Assembly: GCA_905182135.1 (NCBI GenBank) | Contig: CAJJAG010000004.1 | Span: 1-64,000, forward strand | Reading direction: 5' to 3' | From: an uncultured Acidimicrobiaceae bacterium | GTDB taxonomy: Bacteria > Actinomycetota > Acidimicrobiia > Acidimicrobiales > UBA10347 | DNA: 64,000 nt | Shown here: piece by piece, positions 19,359 to 28,415 of the stretch | How positions within the stretch are numbered: the stretch's first letter is position 1 | Layout of the letters: each line of letters opens with the position of its first letter | Made by a program: the position numbers and the translations under genes | Notes under the pieces: generated by a model | Told to the model about the DNA's origin: nothing | Database searches by the model: none | Seen by the model: the letters and a program-made list of their open reading frames with translations, nothing else

Positions 19359-20936
19359 CTACGAGGCTTGTGACTGCAATAGTTCCGCAGCGTGAGCTCG
19401 CGCATTGTCGCTATCGGGTGACCCAGAGAGCATCCGGGCGAGTTCCACGATGCGGCCCTCGACATCAAGATCGTGCAGCTCGGTCGCCGTCGATTTCCCC
19501 TTGATCGTCTTGACGATATTGATCTGGTGGTCGGCACACGCTGCCACCTGCGGCAGGTGAGTTACGACGAGGACCTGATGGTTTGCGCCCACGTCGGAAA
19601 GCGCCTGACCAATCGCCAGCGCTGCTTCGCCGCCAACACCAGCGTCAACCTCGTCGTAAATGACCGACTCTGTGTCGCCGCCCACCACGAGTTGAAGCGC
19701 GAGCATGATCCGCGATAGCTCGCCGCCGGACGCGACCTTGGCTACCGGCAACACTGGCGAGCCGGGGTTCATTGACACGGCAAACTCGATATCGCGCCCT
19801 GCATCGCCGTCGACATGTATCTCGAACTGGGCTTTTGGCAATGCCAGCCGACGCAATTCGACCTGGACTTTCTTGCCCAGTTTGGGGGCTGTCTGTTGAC
19901 GTGCCGCCAGAAGTTCTGCTGCGGCCCTAGCCTTTTCGATCTGAAGCCGTTCGATGCGCTCGGCAACTTCAGTAGCAAGCCCTGCATGATTTCGAATCTC
20001 GTCGAGGCGAACCTGAGCCTGAGCTCCAAACTCGATAACTGACGCTAAGTCGACGCCATATTTGCGCCGCAGGCCGGTCAGCACTTCGCGACGGGCCTGC
20101 AAATCGTGCAACGTCGCTGGGTCGTCGTCGATAGCAGTCGAGGTAGATCGCAAGTCTTCGACGATGTCAGCAATCTCGGCCTGCAAGCCATACAACCGGT
20201 CAGCTACGGCTACGAACGGTTCCCGGTCGAGAACAGCGCCCAACGCTTCGGCGAGAGCCGATCCAACGGGCCCGTCGATCGACAGTCTTTCGATTGCAAC
20301 ACCGGCTGCTTCGCCGTGAGCGCCAGCATCACCTAGCGATACTTCCCTTTTTGCTAGCCGGTCGTCTTCGCCTGCATCAACGATCAGAACACCATCGATC
20401 TCATCGATCTGATACTGCAAGAGTTCCATCTCACGATTACGCGAGATCTCGTCGCCCCCGAGCCCGTCCAAATCGAGAAATGCTTGGCGAAGCGACTCGG
20501 TCGCAAGCGCCAACGGCACCAAATCGTGTTTGCCATATCGATCTAACGCTGACCGTCGGGCCGACGCCCTGAGCATGGTCTGTTGGCCGTGCTGGCCATG
20601 AACCTCAATGAGTGGCCCAATGGTATTTTCGAGCACTGCAGCGGTGGACAAACCGCCGTTGAGATAGGCACGGCTCCGCCCATTGGCCGGCACCACGCGG
20701 CGGACCACGAACTCGGTGCCCTCACTATCAACGAACCGACCTTCGACGACGGCCTCATCGGCTCCTGGACGAACCAGCGACGGCTCGGCCCGCCCGCCCT
20801 TCAGCAAATTGATGGCCTCGGTGACCAACGTCTTACCTGCGCCGGTCTCGCCCGTAAGTGCCGTAGCACCCGACTCGAGCAGTACCGATGCTTCTTCAAT
20901 GACGCCCAGATTGCGGACAACCAGTTCAGTCAACAT
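19359..20936 (-). CDS. recN: DNA repair protein RecN
   Basis: RecN is an SMC-like ATPase used in double-strand-break repair. The Walker A motif GETGAGKT is at 29-36, VHGQHGQQTML follows, and the ABC signature KVASGGELSRIMLALQ and Walker B region VIYDEVDAGVGGEAA are near the C-terminus. The middle (about 155-330) is a coiled coil with YQIDEID at its start, as usual. At 525 residues it is a little shorter than the about 550-590 typical of the family, with the loss in the coiled coil. It starts 12 bp after the nadK stop. Confidence 0.95.
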   Translation of the reverse strand: MLTELVVRNLGVIEEASVLLESGATALTGETGAGKTLVTEAINLLKGGRAEPSLVRPGADEAVVEGRFVDSEGTEFVVRRVVPANGRSRAYLNGGLSTAAVLENTIGPLIEVHGQHGQQTMLRASARRSALDRYGKHDLVPLALATESLRQAFLDLDGLGGDEISRNREMELLQYQIDEIDGVLIVDAGEDDRLAKREVSLGDAGAHGEAAGVAIERLSIDGPVGSALAEALGAVLDREPFVAVADRLYGLQAEIADIVEDLRSTSTAIDDDPATLHDLQARREVLTGLRRKYGVDLASVIEFGAQAQVRLDEIRNHAGLATEVAERIERLQIEKARAAAELLAARQQTAPKLGKKVQVELRRLALPKAQFEIHVDGDAGRDIEFAVSMNPGSPVLPVAKVASGGELSRIMLALQLVVGGDTESVIYDEVDAGVGGEAALAIGQALSDVGANHQVLVVTHLPQVAACADHQINIVKTIKGKSTATELHDLDVEGRIVELARMLSGSPDSDNARAHAAELLQSQAS

Positions 20937-20948
20937 GTCGCAACTCCT

Positions 20949-21833
20949 TCAGCCTTCGTTCTGACGAGATTCGCCTGGAGATGGTTCAAGTCCAAACTTG
21001 GTTTTCAACACGTTCAGGAATTCTTCGCCATGCAGCGAGACGAATCCAGCTGGAACGGTGCTGCGGGTACAGCGGACTCGATCACCAGGCATCAATCGAA
21101 CAATAGTTCGACCGTCTAGTGATAAGGAGGCATTTCGGTCAGGGAGTATTTCGATCTCGACCGTACTGGAGGGGTTAAGCACCAGAGAACGATCAAATAA
21201 TTGGTGTGGAGATACTGCGGTCACCACTAGAGCTTCGTGCAGGGGTGCGACAATTGGGCCTCGAGCCGACAACGAGTACGCAGTCGAGCCGGTCGGCGAG
21301 GCCACGATGATGCCATCGGCGCTGTATGACATGAAATACTCATCGTCGATTGTCACCCCGAGTCGAACGGTGCGGCCACTCTCATCGCGCTCAACCAGTG
21401 CCTCGTTCAGTGCGTGCCCAGCATCGACCTCTTCGCCTGATGCACGCACCACGGTGACGGCGACACGCATGCGCATCTCGACGTCGACATCGCCATCGAG
21501 GGTCTGGGCAACGGCTTCGATCATACCGTCAGGTTCTACTGCCGTCAGATAACCAAGCTGGCCGAAGTTCACACCTAGGACGGGAACCCCATGAGGAGCC
21601 GCAAGCTGAGCCGCTCGCAGCATGGACCCATCGCCGCCCAGCGAGACCACGACAGACGCACCCTTCGCCAGATCCTCAGGCTCGCGGACCTCAGCCTCAA
21701 CTTTCAAGTCCTTGGCACTGGATTCGAGCAAGGCGAGTTTGTGGCCTCGCTTGGCTAGCCAGCTGGCCAGGGTCAACGCTGCCTGTTCAGCATCTTGACG
21801 AATTTCATGAACGATGAGCGCAACGGTTGCCAT
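20949..21833 (-). CDS. nadK: NAD kinase
   Basis: NadK phosphorylates NAD to NADP. The catalytic GGDG motif is at 66-69 (VVSLGGDGSMLR), followed by GVNFGQLGYLT, a conserved LNEALVER motif and the substrate loop DGIIVASPTGSTAYSLSA. The length of 294 residues is typical. The ATG at 21833 follows the tlyA stop by 7 bp and gives the standard MATVALIVHE start; a start at 21866 would overlap tlyA. The tlyA-nadK-recN order is conserved in actinobacteria. Confidence 0.96.
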   Translation of the reverse strand: MATVALIVHEIRQDAEQAALTLASWLAKRGHKLALLESSAKDLKVEAEVREPEDLAKGASVVVSLGGDGSMLRAAQLAAPHGVPVLGVNFGQLGYLTAVEPDGMIEAVAQTLDGDVDVEMRMRVAVTVVRASGEEVDAGHALNEALVERDESGRTVRLGVTIDDEYFMSYSADGIIVASPTGSTAYSLSARGPIVAPLHEALVVTAVSPHQLFDRSLVLNPSSTVEIEILPDRNASLSLDGRTIVRLMPGDRVRCTRSTVPAGFVSLHGEEFLNVLKTKFGLEPSPGESRQNEG

Positions 21834-21840
21834 GCGCTGT

Positions 21841-22656
21841 TTACGGTAGTGCGCCGGCTCGTCCAAGTGCCGTGTTCATGGCATCGTCATCGACGGCATC
21901 GGCAACCGCCGTTGCTGGTCCGCCAAGCCACAAGAAGAATTCGACATTACCAGCGCCGCCCTTGATCGGTGATGCATCAACAGCAGCAACCCGTAACCCA
22001 CGGCGCCGAGCCGCTGCAACGGCGTCGTTCAGCACCCGCTTCCAGATGTCGGGGTCGCGGATGACGCCTTTGCCCTTGTTAGCTTCCTTCTTGCCAGCCT
22101 CGAACTGCGGCTTCACCAGCGCGATGATCTGACCATGCTCACCGGCCAGCGCTGCAACTATGTCCAGGATCCGGTCGAGCCCGATGAAGCTCACGTCGAT
22201 GACCACCAGATCAAAGGGCGCTTCGAGTTCTTCGAGATCGACCGCTCGGACGTCAGTCTGCTCTCGCACGTCGACTTTGGGATGTCGGCGCAAACGGTTA
22301 TGTAGCTGCGCCCGTCCAACGTCAATGGCCACTACCCCGCTGGCACCGGACTGCAGAAGGCAGTCGGTAAATCCACCAGTTGACGAGCCCACGTCGACAC
22401 AACGCCAACCAGTTGGATCGATTCCAAAGGAAGTGAGCGCCCCTTCGAGCTTGTATCCACCGCGGCCAACGTACTTTGGTGGCGGTCCAAGCAGTTCGAC
22501 GGCATCGCCAGGTAGGACCATGCGCGCTGGCTTGTTGGCCAAAGCACCGTTGACAGTCACGCGGCGCTCAGCGACGGCTTTCCGTGCTGCCTCTCGGCTG
22601 ACGGCCAGCTTGCGCCGAACGAGTTCATTGTCTAATCGCCGTCGTGCCGAAGCCAC
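21841..22656 (-). CDS. tlyA: TlyA-family rRNA 2'-O-methyltransferase
   Basis: TlyA proteins combine an N-terminal S4 RNA-binding domain with an FtsJ-type methyltransferase; in mycobacteria TlyA methylates 16S and 23S rRNA at cytidines. Here the S4 part (about 1-65) shows RLDNELVRRKLAVSREAA, and the methyltransferase part has YVGRGGYKLEGAL, VDVGSSTGGFTDCLLQ (SAM motif I) and VKPQFEAGK. The start is GTG. It is the first gene of the tlyA-nadK-recN run. Confidence 0.94.
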   Translation of the reverse strand: MASARRRLDNELVRRKLAVSREAARKAVAERRVTVNGALANKPARMVLPGDAVELLGPPPKYVGRGGYKLEGALTSFGIDPTGWRCVDVGSSTGGFTDCLLQSGASGVVAIDVGRAQLHNRLRRHPKVDVREQTDVRAVDLEELEAPFDLVVIDVSFIGLDRILDIVAALAGEHGQIIALVKPQFEAGKKEANKGKGVIRDPDIWKRVLNDAVAAARRRGLRVAAVDASPIKGGAGNVEFFLWLGGPATAVADAVDDDAMNTALGRAGALP

Positions 22657-22674
22657 GCCGAAAGGCTAACGCCC

Positions 22675-23111
22675 TCAGATCAGCCCCACGGCGTTGGTGC
22701 CATCTACATCGACCCCAGTTGGGGCCTTCCGTTCAGCCCTTGGGCCAGGTCTTTGAACGCTTCGGTGGAGTTCGTCCATCTCGGCTGCACAGCGATACCG
22801 ATAGCGGTTCCATGGTTCAGGCAGTCCATGGTCGAAGCAGCCAACTAGCGGCCACATGGGAAGATCCACGGCGACCAGCTCAGGGTCAGTTGAGAGGTCA
22901 ACGGTCGCCCGCTGCACCGTGTAAAGCCGGTACTCAAACCGTCCGACAACGCCTTCTTCATCGAAAGGGCCACAACGTTGCCAGACAGGTCACCCAGAAC
23001 ATCGGTCTCTTTGCCGTTCAGATACGTGCGATCCACATCGAGGACCGATGCCATAGTCAATACATCAATGGTGATTCCAACACCTGAAATGACCGGGTCA
23101 CGAACAAGTCC
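22675..23111 (-). pseudogene. Probable frameshifted remnant of an unknown gene
   Basis: Two stretches with protein-like composition lie in different frames on the minus strand. The upstream one (from 23111 to about 22990) includes VLDVDRTYLNGKETDVLGDL. The downstream one (from about 22990 to 22675) includes FDEEGVVGRFEYRLYTVQRA and PMWPLVGCFDHGLPEPWNRY. One indel near 22970-22990 would join them. In-frame TGA and TAG stops precede the upstream stretch. I do not recognise the family. It could instead be chance open frames, so confidence is low. Confidence 0.35.
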
Positions 23112-23494
23112 CTATCAGACGGACTACCCGATTCTTCACCCCTGAGTCCACCCACCGCGAACGCGCCAACACTTCTAAGAAAGTCGGAAGATATGGACTC
23201 GGATTGACTGAAGACCTGAAAGCACATCGGGTCGACCCGTTCCGTTCAATTCTTGACCGGAACGAGACACACATGTGTCGCTGCACGGGTGCGACCAAGT
23301 TCTACTTCAACTACAAGCTCTGCCGCCCTAGCAGCATCGCTCACTATGACAGGCGACACATGCCAGTTTCTTGGGGTAAGTGGCGGCGGCCTGCGCACGC
23401 AGGATCCGCGATGATTCGCCCGGTCTAGCGCCAGGCCTCAACCCAGGACGTCTTGGCCACTAGAGACATGTACGACGCACACGTCCCTAGCTGC
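23112..23494. other. Intergenic stretch, nothing recognised
   Basis: No supported gene, RNA or repeat is seen in these 383 bp. Short open frames occur on both strands but read as low-complexity basic or serine-rich peptides without motifs. Together with the remnant to its left it forms an 838-bp gap between tlyA and rsmI that looks like decayed sequence. Confidence 0.4.
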
Positions 23495-24325
23495 TCAAAT
23501 GCGATTAGCGAGTTCGTAGACCCGGTTCCGGCCGACACCGTGGAGGCGGGCGACGTTGGCGGCTGCGTCCTTCTTTGACATGCCCTCGGCTAACGACTGC
23601 ACAACCGCAGCGACGAGTTGATCGTCGGTTACCTCGGGGGCTGGAACCCCCTGGTCGATGACGATGACGTACTCACCCCGAGGGTCCGCGTTGGCCAGTG
23701 ATGCCTGACCAAGGGTTCCTCGCCAGACGCTCTCGTGCATCTTTGTGAGTTCCCGGGCCACGACACAATGCCGAGCAGCGTCGGTCGCTGTTGCCAGATC
23801 TGCCAGCGTGCGCTCAACCCGATGCGGCGCCTCGTAGAGCACGATGATGCGACGTTCATCAGCTAACTCGTCTAGGCGGATCTGACGTTCCCGCCCCTTG
23901 CGGGGAAGAAACCCCTCGAACACGTAGCGACCGCTACCGAACCCGGCTACCGCAAGCGCCGCCGAGACCGCCGTAGGCCCAGGCACGACAACGACCTCGA
24001 AACCAGCGTCGACTGCGGCTGCCACCGCGACCGCACCAGGGTCGCTGATGACCGGCATGCCGGCGTCGGTCACGACTGCGACCGAGTCACCATGGATCAG
24101 CGTCGCGACTACGCGCTCGGCGGCCCGTTGTTCGGTGTGTTCGTTCATAACAATCATGCCCGGGTTGGCAATACCGTGCTTCGACAACAGCAGCCCTGTT
24201 CGGCGAGTGTCCTCACACGCGATCAAGCCCACCGAAGCCAGCGTCTGCTGGGCGCGGGGCGAGAAGTCGCCGAGGTTGCCAATAGGTGTGCCGACGACAT
24301 GCAGCTTGGCGATGCTCGCCACCAT
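23495..24325 (-). CDS. rsmI: 16S rRNA (cytidine-1402-2'-O)-methyltransferase
   Basis: RsmI methylates the ribose of C1402 of 16S rRNA. The tetrapyrrole-methylase fold is seen in VGTPIGNLGDFSPRA, CEDTRRTGLLL, VTDAGMPVISDPG and VVPGPTAVSAAL. The C-terminal region ends with an HTH-like GMSKKDAAANVARLHGV segment. The 276-residue length is normal. The ATG at 24325 was chosen because the family core starts within ten residues; a longer upstream frame is not protein-like. It follows the DUF192 gene by 20 bp on the same strand. Confidence 0.95.
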   Translation of the reverse strand: MVASIAKLHVVGTPIGNLGDFSPRAQQTLASVGLIACEDTRRTGLLLSKHGIANPGMIVMNEHTEQRAAERVVATLIHGDSVAVVTDAGMPVISDPGAVAVAAAVDAGFEVVVVPGPTAVSAALAVAGFGSGRYVFEGFLPRKGRERQIRLDELADERRIIVLYEAPHRVERTLADLATATDAARHCVVARELTKMHESVWRGTLGQASLANADPRGEYVIVIDQGVPAPEVTDDQLVAAVVQSLAEGMSKKDAAANVARLHGVGRNRVYELANRI

Positions 24326-24345
24326 GTGCGTTACCGAAGATGTGG

Positions 24346-24675
24346 TCACAGGCGTACTTCGAGCTGATCGCCCGCCCTGATCCCCCAGCGTTCGAAGCTG
24401 CCTTTTGGCGCCTCGATGACCTGCCGAGCTCGAACCCGTGGCATGCCCATTCGGTTCGGGACCATGGTCACGATGTCGAGGACACGCAAATTCGCATCGC
24501 AATAGGCGACGTCGAGTTCGGTCTTCAAACCAATGGAATGCACGCTAAAGGCTGGCTTGATCAGCAATGCTCCTTCGAAGCCTTCACGGCCGAGCACACC
24601 CTTCAGTCGGGTTTTCCACGTGTCAGCTATCTCAAGTGTGGCGAGAACCTTGTCGTCTGCCACCAGCCAGCTCAT
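24346..24675 (-). CDS. DUF192 protein
   Basis: This 109-residue protein matches the DUF192 family: an N-terminal strand region, TRLKGVLGREGFEGALLI, the signature AFSVHSIGL (usually MHTfgM-like), LDVAYCDANLRVLDIVTMVP, and the end QVIEAPKGSFERWGIRAGDQ. Family function is not established; several members are exported and archaeal ones are small and soluble. No signal peptide is seen here. ATG at 24675 is preceded directly by a GTG at 24678; either could start. It sits between ychF and rsmI on one strand. Confidence 0.85.
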   Translation of the reverse strand: MSWLVADDKVLATLEIADTWKTRLKGVLGREGFEGALLIKPAFSVHSIGLKTELDVAYCDANLRVLDIVTMVPNRMGMPRVRARQVIEAPKGSFERWGIRAGDQLEVRL

Positions 24676-24714
24676 CACGCAAGCCTGCCATATCGAGCGA
24701 GTGCCATGGTGTCG

Positions 24715-25788
24715 TCAGACGTTGAAACGGAAGTCCATCGTGTCGCCGTCGGCGACCTCGTAGTCCTTGCCTTCCATACGCGCATCGCCAGCAACTCGGG
24801 CCTTGGCCCAACCACCGTGCTCAATAAGCAGGTCCCATTGGATCGTCTCCGCCCGAATGAAACCACGTTCGAAGTCGGTGTGGATGACACCTGCACATTG
24901 TGGTGCCTTGGCCCCAGCAGGGAATGTCCATGCTCGAGATTCCTTCTCCCCGGTCGTGAAATACGTGCGCAGCCCAAGCAAGTGATAGGCGGACCGCGCA
25001 AATCGAGGCAGAGCGCCCTCGCCAAGGCCAAGGCCTTCGAGTAGCTCGGTTCGCTCTTCAACATCCATCAGCGCAGCCTCGGCTTCGAGCTGGATACACA
25101 TGCCGAGCACTTCGGCACCGTCAAGTTCGTTTGATACCCGTTCGGTCAATGCCGGAATCTCGTCCAGATCATCTTCACCAACGTTCACGACCGCCATAAC
25201 TGGCTTGTTCGTGAGGAGGAAGAACGGCTTTAGAGCGTCGTGCTGGGCGCCGGTCATGCCACTTCGATAGAGCGGCTTGCCCTCGGCGAGGAAGGCGACC
25301 GCTTCTTCGAGCAACAGAACGTCATCTTTTGCCGACTTGTCACCCTTGGCCTGGCGACGGCGCTTGTCCAACTGGCGTTCGGCGCTATCCAGGTCGGCCA
25401 GAGCGAGTTCGATCTCGACAATACCGAGATTCTCGAGCGGATCGGTTGGACCCGGCACATCAGAATCGCCGAAGGCTCGGAGCACAAAAACGATGCCATC
25501 GGATTCGCGAATGCCTTGCAGGAACTTGTTGCCCAGACCTTCACCCTGACTCGCTCCTTCGACCAAGCCGCCAATGTCGGTGAACTGCACGCTCGTTGGC
25601 ACTGCCTTGAGCGACTCGCTCATTCCTGCAAGCTTGTCCAAGCGAGAGTCAGGGACTTTGACAATGCCGACGTTGGGCTCAACCGTTGCGAATGCGTAAG
25701 GTGCGGCTAGGGCACCACCGCCCGCAAGTGCGTTATACAACGAAGACTTTCCTGCGTTCGGAAGTCCAACAAAACCAAAGCGCTCCAC
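24715..25788 (-). CDS. ychF: OBG-like ATPase YchF
   Basis: YchF is a ribosome-associated P-loop ATPase of the OBG family. The P-loop GLPNAGKSS, switch motif FTDIGGLVEGASQGEGLGN, and the NKP base motif (TNKPVMAVVN) are present. A TGS domain closes the protein with HTDFERGFIRAE and EGKDYEVADGD. The protein has 357 residues. It starts with GTG at 25788. It appears to be the first gene of a ychF-DUF192-rsmI unit. Confidence 0.96.
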   Translation of the reverse strand: MERFGFVGLPNAGKSSLYNALAGGGALAAPYAFATVEPNVGIVKVPDSRLDKLAGMSESLKAVPTSVQFTDIGGLVEGASQGEGLGNKFLQGIRESDGIVFVLRAFGDSDVPGPTDPLENLGIVEIELALADLDSAERQLDKRRRQAKGDKSAKDDVLLLEEAVAFLAEGKPLYRSGMTGAQHDALKPFFLLTNKPVMAVVNVGEDDLDEIPALTERVSNELDGAEVLGMCIQLEAEAALMDVEERTELLEGLGLGEGALPRFARSAYHLLGLRTYFTTGEKESRAWTFPAGAKAPQCAGVIHTDFERGFIRAETIQWDLLIEHGGWAKARVAGDARMEGKDYEVADGDTMDFRFNV

Positions 25789-26153
25789 GGCGCCTGAGGC
25801 TATCGGCCGTCTCCACTTCTGCGTGCCCAGTCAGACTGCGGCGGGCGCTGAGCAGAACGTTGCCCAGCTCACCTGTTTGCGTCGTTATCGGTATACGTGA
25901 CGGCATATCGACATTTGCGATGGCTGCTCACCGGCCTCTCAGGGCTCACGACGTGACCTGCAGCGAAGGGAGCTACGAACAACCGTAATAGGTAGGGCAG
26001 CCACCGCGACGCCGTCAATGAGGCGTTGCACCAGCCATTCAGTAACCCAAGTAGCCCAAGTAGCCCAAGTACCCCAATTACACATATCTCAGCTAATGTC
26101 TGACCACAGCAATACGTGCACACCTGTCTGGGGCCAGATCTGATGCGGCAACG
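25789..26153. other. Intergenic region upstream of the split c-di-GMP gene
   Basis: This 365-bp divergent region lies between ychF (leftward) and the membrane-domain reading frame starting at 26154. It contains a short 9-bp tandem repeat, listed separately. No RNA gene or supported protein gene is seen. Confidence 0.5.
26041..26076. repeat. Four-copy 9-bp tandem repeat
   Basis: Four consecutive 9-bp units read AGTAACCCA, AGTAGCCCA, AGTAGCCCA and AGTACCCCA. The two central copies are identical and the outer ones differ by one base each. The array ends 77 bp before the ATG at 26154, so it lies in the promoter region of the c-di-GMP gene. Copy-number change could shift promoter spacing, which is inference. 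Confidence 0.9.
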
Positions 26154-26474
26154 ATGACCTCTGCGTCTCCGAGGGCAGCCAACAACCGCTGGCGGCTCGA
26201 CAAAGCTCTGCCGGGCGGCGGGTCCGGGAATGGGCCTTGGGCCGGGCACAAGCCTTGGGTAGCAGCGCGAAGCGCCTGCATAATTATGTGTGGTATTGCG
26301 GTCTTGTTGTTGATCCCAGGTGATAACGGTTTCGTCGCCGCAGCCACACTCCTGGTGGCGAGTCTGTTGCAACCCCTCGTGTTGCTGTTTGCTTCACGGC
26401 TTAAGCGAACAACTGCATTCGCTTTGAGCGACCTCGTCCTCATCTTCGCTTGGGGCGACTTCGTTCTCGTATAA
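26154..26474 (+). pseudogene. N-terminal membrane part of the c-di-GMP gene, cut by TAA
   Basis: This frame codes for 106 residues and ends at TAA (26472-26474). It is in the same frame as the downstream GGDEF-EAL frame, with no other stop between them. The fragment has hydrophobic segments at about 43-55, 60-78 and 90-106. Directly after the stop the frame continues with LIVAIEPETWAAGLFIIGT, another hydrophobic stretch. The two parts together would make a 753-residue protein with a multi-pass N-terminal sensor region. The simplest reading is a nonsense mutation in a recently intact gene, or a base error; readthrough or internal restart is possible. Confidence 0.8.
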
Positions 26475-26513
26475 CTCATCGTTGCGATAGAGCCCGAAAC
26501 TTGGGCTGCAGGG

Positions 26514-28415
26514 TTGTTCATCATCGGAACGCTCCTTGGATGGCAGTCGTTGACCGCTCCGTGGCAAACCACTGCGCGACTCGCTCTCACCACCATCGTG
26601 GGCATGACGGCAGCAGGAATCTTTGCCGATATCCATTTATGGGTACTCGGCCCAGTTGCAGTCTTACTCATTGTTCCTGTCCTCGCCCGACTCGGTCTGG
26701 CCATTCGCGAGGAGATACATACCAAAGAGTCGGACTTGTCGATCACGCTGTCCTCAGCAGGGGCTGTTGTGGGGTACTTTGATCTTGAGACTCGTAAATC
26801 GTTAACCATTGAAGGCGATATCGAGGCGCTTACCGGCTGGACATCTGCCCAGTGGGAGGCGCTCGACTACGAATCGCTCATTCATCCTGACGATCACGAG
26901 GGTTATTGGATTGACGCTACCGCTTCGTACCACGGCCATGTCAGAGATCGGACCTGCCGACTGCGACGCCCCGACGGGTCGTGGACCTGGATTCGAGATA
27001 ACACGCTCGTATCGGTTGATCGCAAGGGACGGCGATCTGCGCGTTGGTTCGCCACGAACATAACGGAGATCCAAGAGGCAACCCAGCTGATCGAGCGGCA
27101 GGCCATGGAAGACTCACTAACTGGGCTGGCAAACCGCCGCCGTCTTCATCTGGAACTTGACCAGCTCCACCAAGCCTCTACGCCGCTCGCCCTCATCATG
27201 ATCGATCTCGACCTTTTTAAAAAAGTCAACGACAGTCTCGGACACGAAGCCGGTGATCTGCTTTTGCAGTCCGTCGCCAACCAGCTTCGTGATCTAATTG
27301 GCGACGAGGGTTTCGTTGCCCGCCTCGGCGGTGACGAATTTGCCATCGTCTACCCCGACTTGACCAGCGAAGCCGACACCACGGCTCTCGTTGCTGAAAT
27401 TCGATCAGCTACTTCAGAGCCGGTCACTCTTACCGGTGTGCCGGTTAGCGCCTCTCTCTCAATCGGAGTCGACTTCTCGGACGGGTCGGTCGATGGCACG
27501 ACGTTGCTACGCCATGCCGATATCGCCATGTACGAGGCGAAACGAAATGGCCTGGATTACCAAGTCTTCGACCTGACGCTCGTTCACAACTCCACCATGG
27601 CACTTTCGCTCGGATCGGGGCTGCGTGCTGCCATTGAGACTGAAGAGCTACAGCTCTCATTCCAGCCGAAATACAACCTGGCCACCGGTGCCGTGGTCGG
27701 GGCCGCAGGACTGATCCGCTGGCATCATCCTCAGTTCGGGGTATTAACGCCTGACAAGTTCCTCGACCTCACAATGTTGTCCGAGCAAAACATCGACTTT
27801 GCCCTGCTGACGGTTGAGCAAGCGACCCGATTGGCGCGTCGCATCCTCGATGCTGGCCGCCCAATGCCAATCGCCGTCAACGTTGCAATGCGGGTACTGG
27901 GATCTAGTGACTTCGGCGATGCGACCTCTTCGATTCTCCGGCGCCACAATGTGCCGCCCGAATTCCTGATTCTCGAAATCAACGAAGACGATGCAGGGTG
28001 GCCGACCAGCCAGGTCACTGAAACCATTCAAACTCTCCGAGCAGCAGGAATCACGTTGTCGATTGGTGACTTCGGCACCGGTCAGTCATCTCTCGAACGC
28101 CTGCGATCACTCCGCGTCGATGAAGTCAAGATCGATCGCGCGTTCGTGTCGCGTCTCGACCAGCGCCCAGTCGAGCAAGAGTTGGTTGCCACAATGATTG
28201 ATCTCGCCGGGCGACTCGGCTACGACATCGTGGCCCAAGGTGTGGAACGACAGGAAGAAGCAGATCTCCTCCAGGCGATGGGCTGCGTGTTCGCTCAAGG
28301 AGACCTGTTCTCGAGTGAGTTATCGGCTGACGAATTTTTTGTGATGGCAACCGATCTGGTTCCCGTAACCGAACCACCCAGTCCCCGACGTAACGGGCAT
28401 GGACCCACGCACTGA
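26514..28415 (+). CDS. PAS-GGDEF-EAL cyclic-di-GMP protein with degenerate EAL
   Basis: The 633-residue frame starting at ATG 26514 has two membrane helices (about 20-64), a PAS domain (about 78-190, with WFATNITEIQEAT at its end), a GGDEF domain (about 195-355) and an EAL domain (about 365-615). The GGDEF motif at 272-276 (ARLGGDEFAIVY) is intact, so c-di-GMP synthesis is plausible. The RxxD inhibitory site that normally lies five residues before it is absent (GDEG). In the EAL domain the signature reads AGL at 398-400 instead of EAL, and the DDFGTG motif reads GDFGTG at 518-523, so phosphodiesterase activity is unlikely. The true gene probably began at 26154 and is interrupted by an in-frame TAA at 26472. 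Confidence 0.88.
   Translation: MFIIGTLLGWQSLTAPWQTTARLALTTIVGMTAAGIFADIHLWVLGPVAVLLIVPVLARLGLAIREEIHTKESDLSITLSSAGAVVGYFDLETRKSLTIEGDIEALTGWTSAQWEALDYESLIHPDDHEGYWIDATASYHGHVRDRTCRLRRPDGSWTWIRDNTLVSVDRKGRRSARWFATNITEIQEATQLIERQAMEDSLTGLANRRRLHLELDQLHQASTPLALIMIDLDLFKKVNDSLGHEAGDLLLQSVANQLRDLIGDEGFVARLGGDEFAIVYPDLTSEADTTALVAEIRSATSEPVTLTGVPVSASLSIGVDFSDGSVDGTTLLRHADIAMYEAKRNGLDYQVFDLTLVHNSTMALSLGSGLRAAIETEELQLSFQPKYNLATGAVVGAAGLIRWHHPQFGVLTPDKFLDLTMLSEQNIDFALLTVEQATRLARRILDAGRPMPIAVNVAMRVLGSSDFGDATSSILRRHNVPPEFLILEINEDDAGWPTSQVTETIQTLRAAGITLSIGDFGTGQSSLERLRSLRVDEVKIDRAFVSRLDQRPVEQELVATMIDLAGRLGYDIVAQGVERQEEADLLQAMGCVFAQGDLFSSELSADEFFVMATDLVPVTEPPSPRRNGHGPTH

Noticed and set aside
27600-28400. 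Functional c-di-GMP phosphodiesterase
   Set aside because: The EAL glutamate and the first aspartate of DDFGTG are both replaced.
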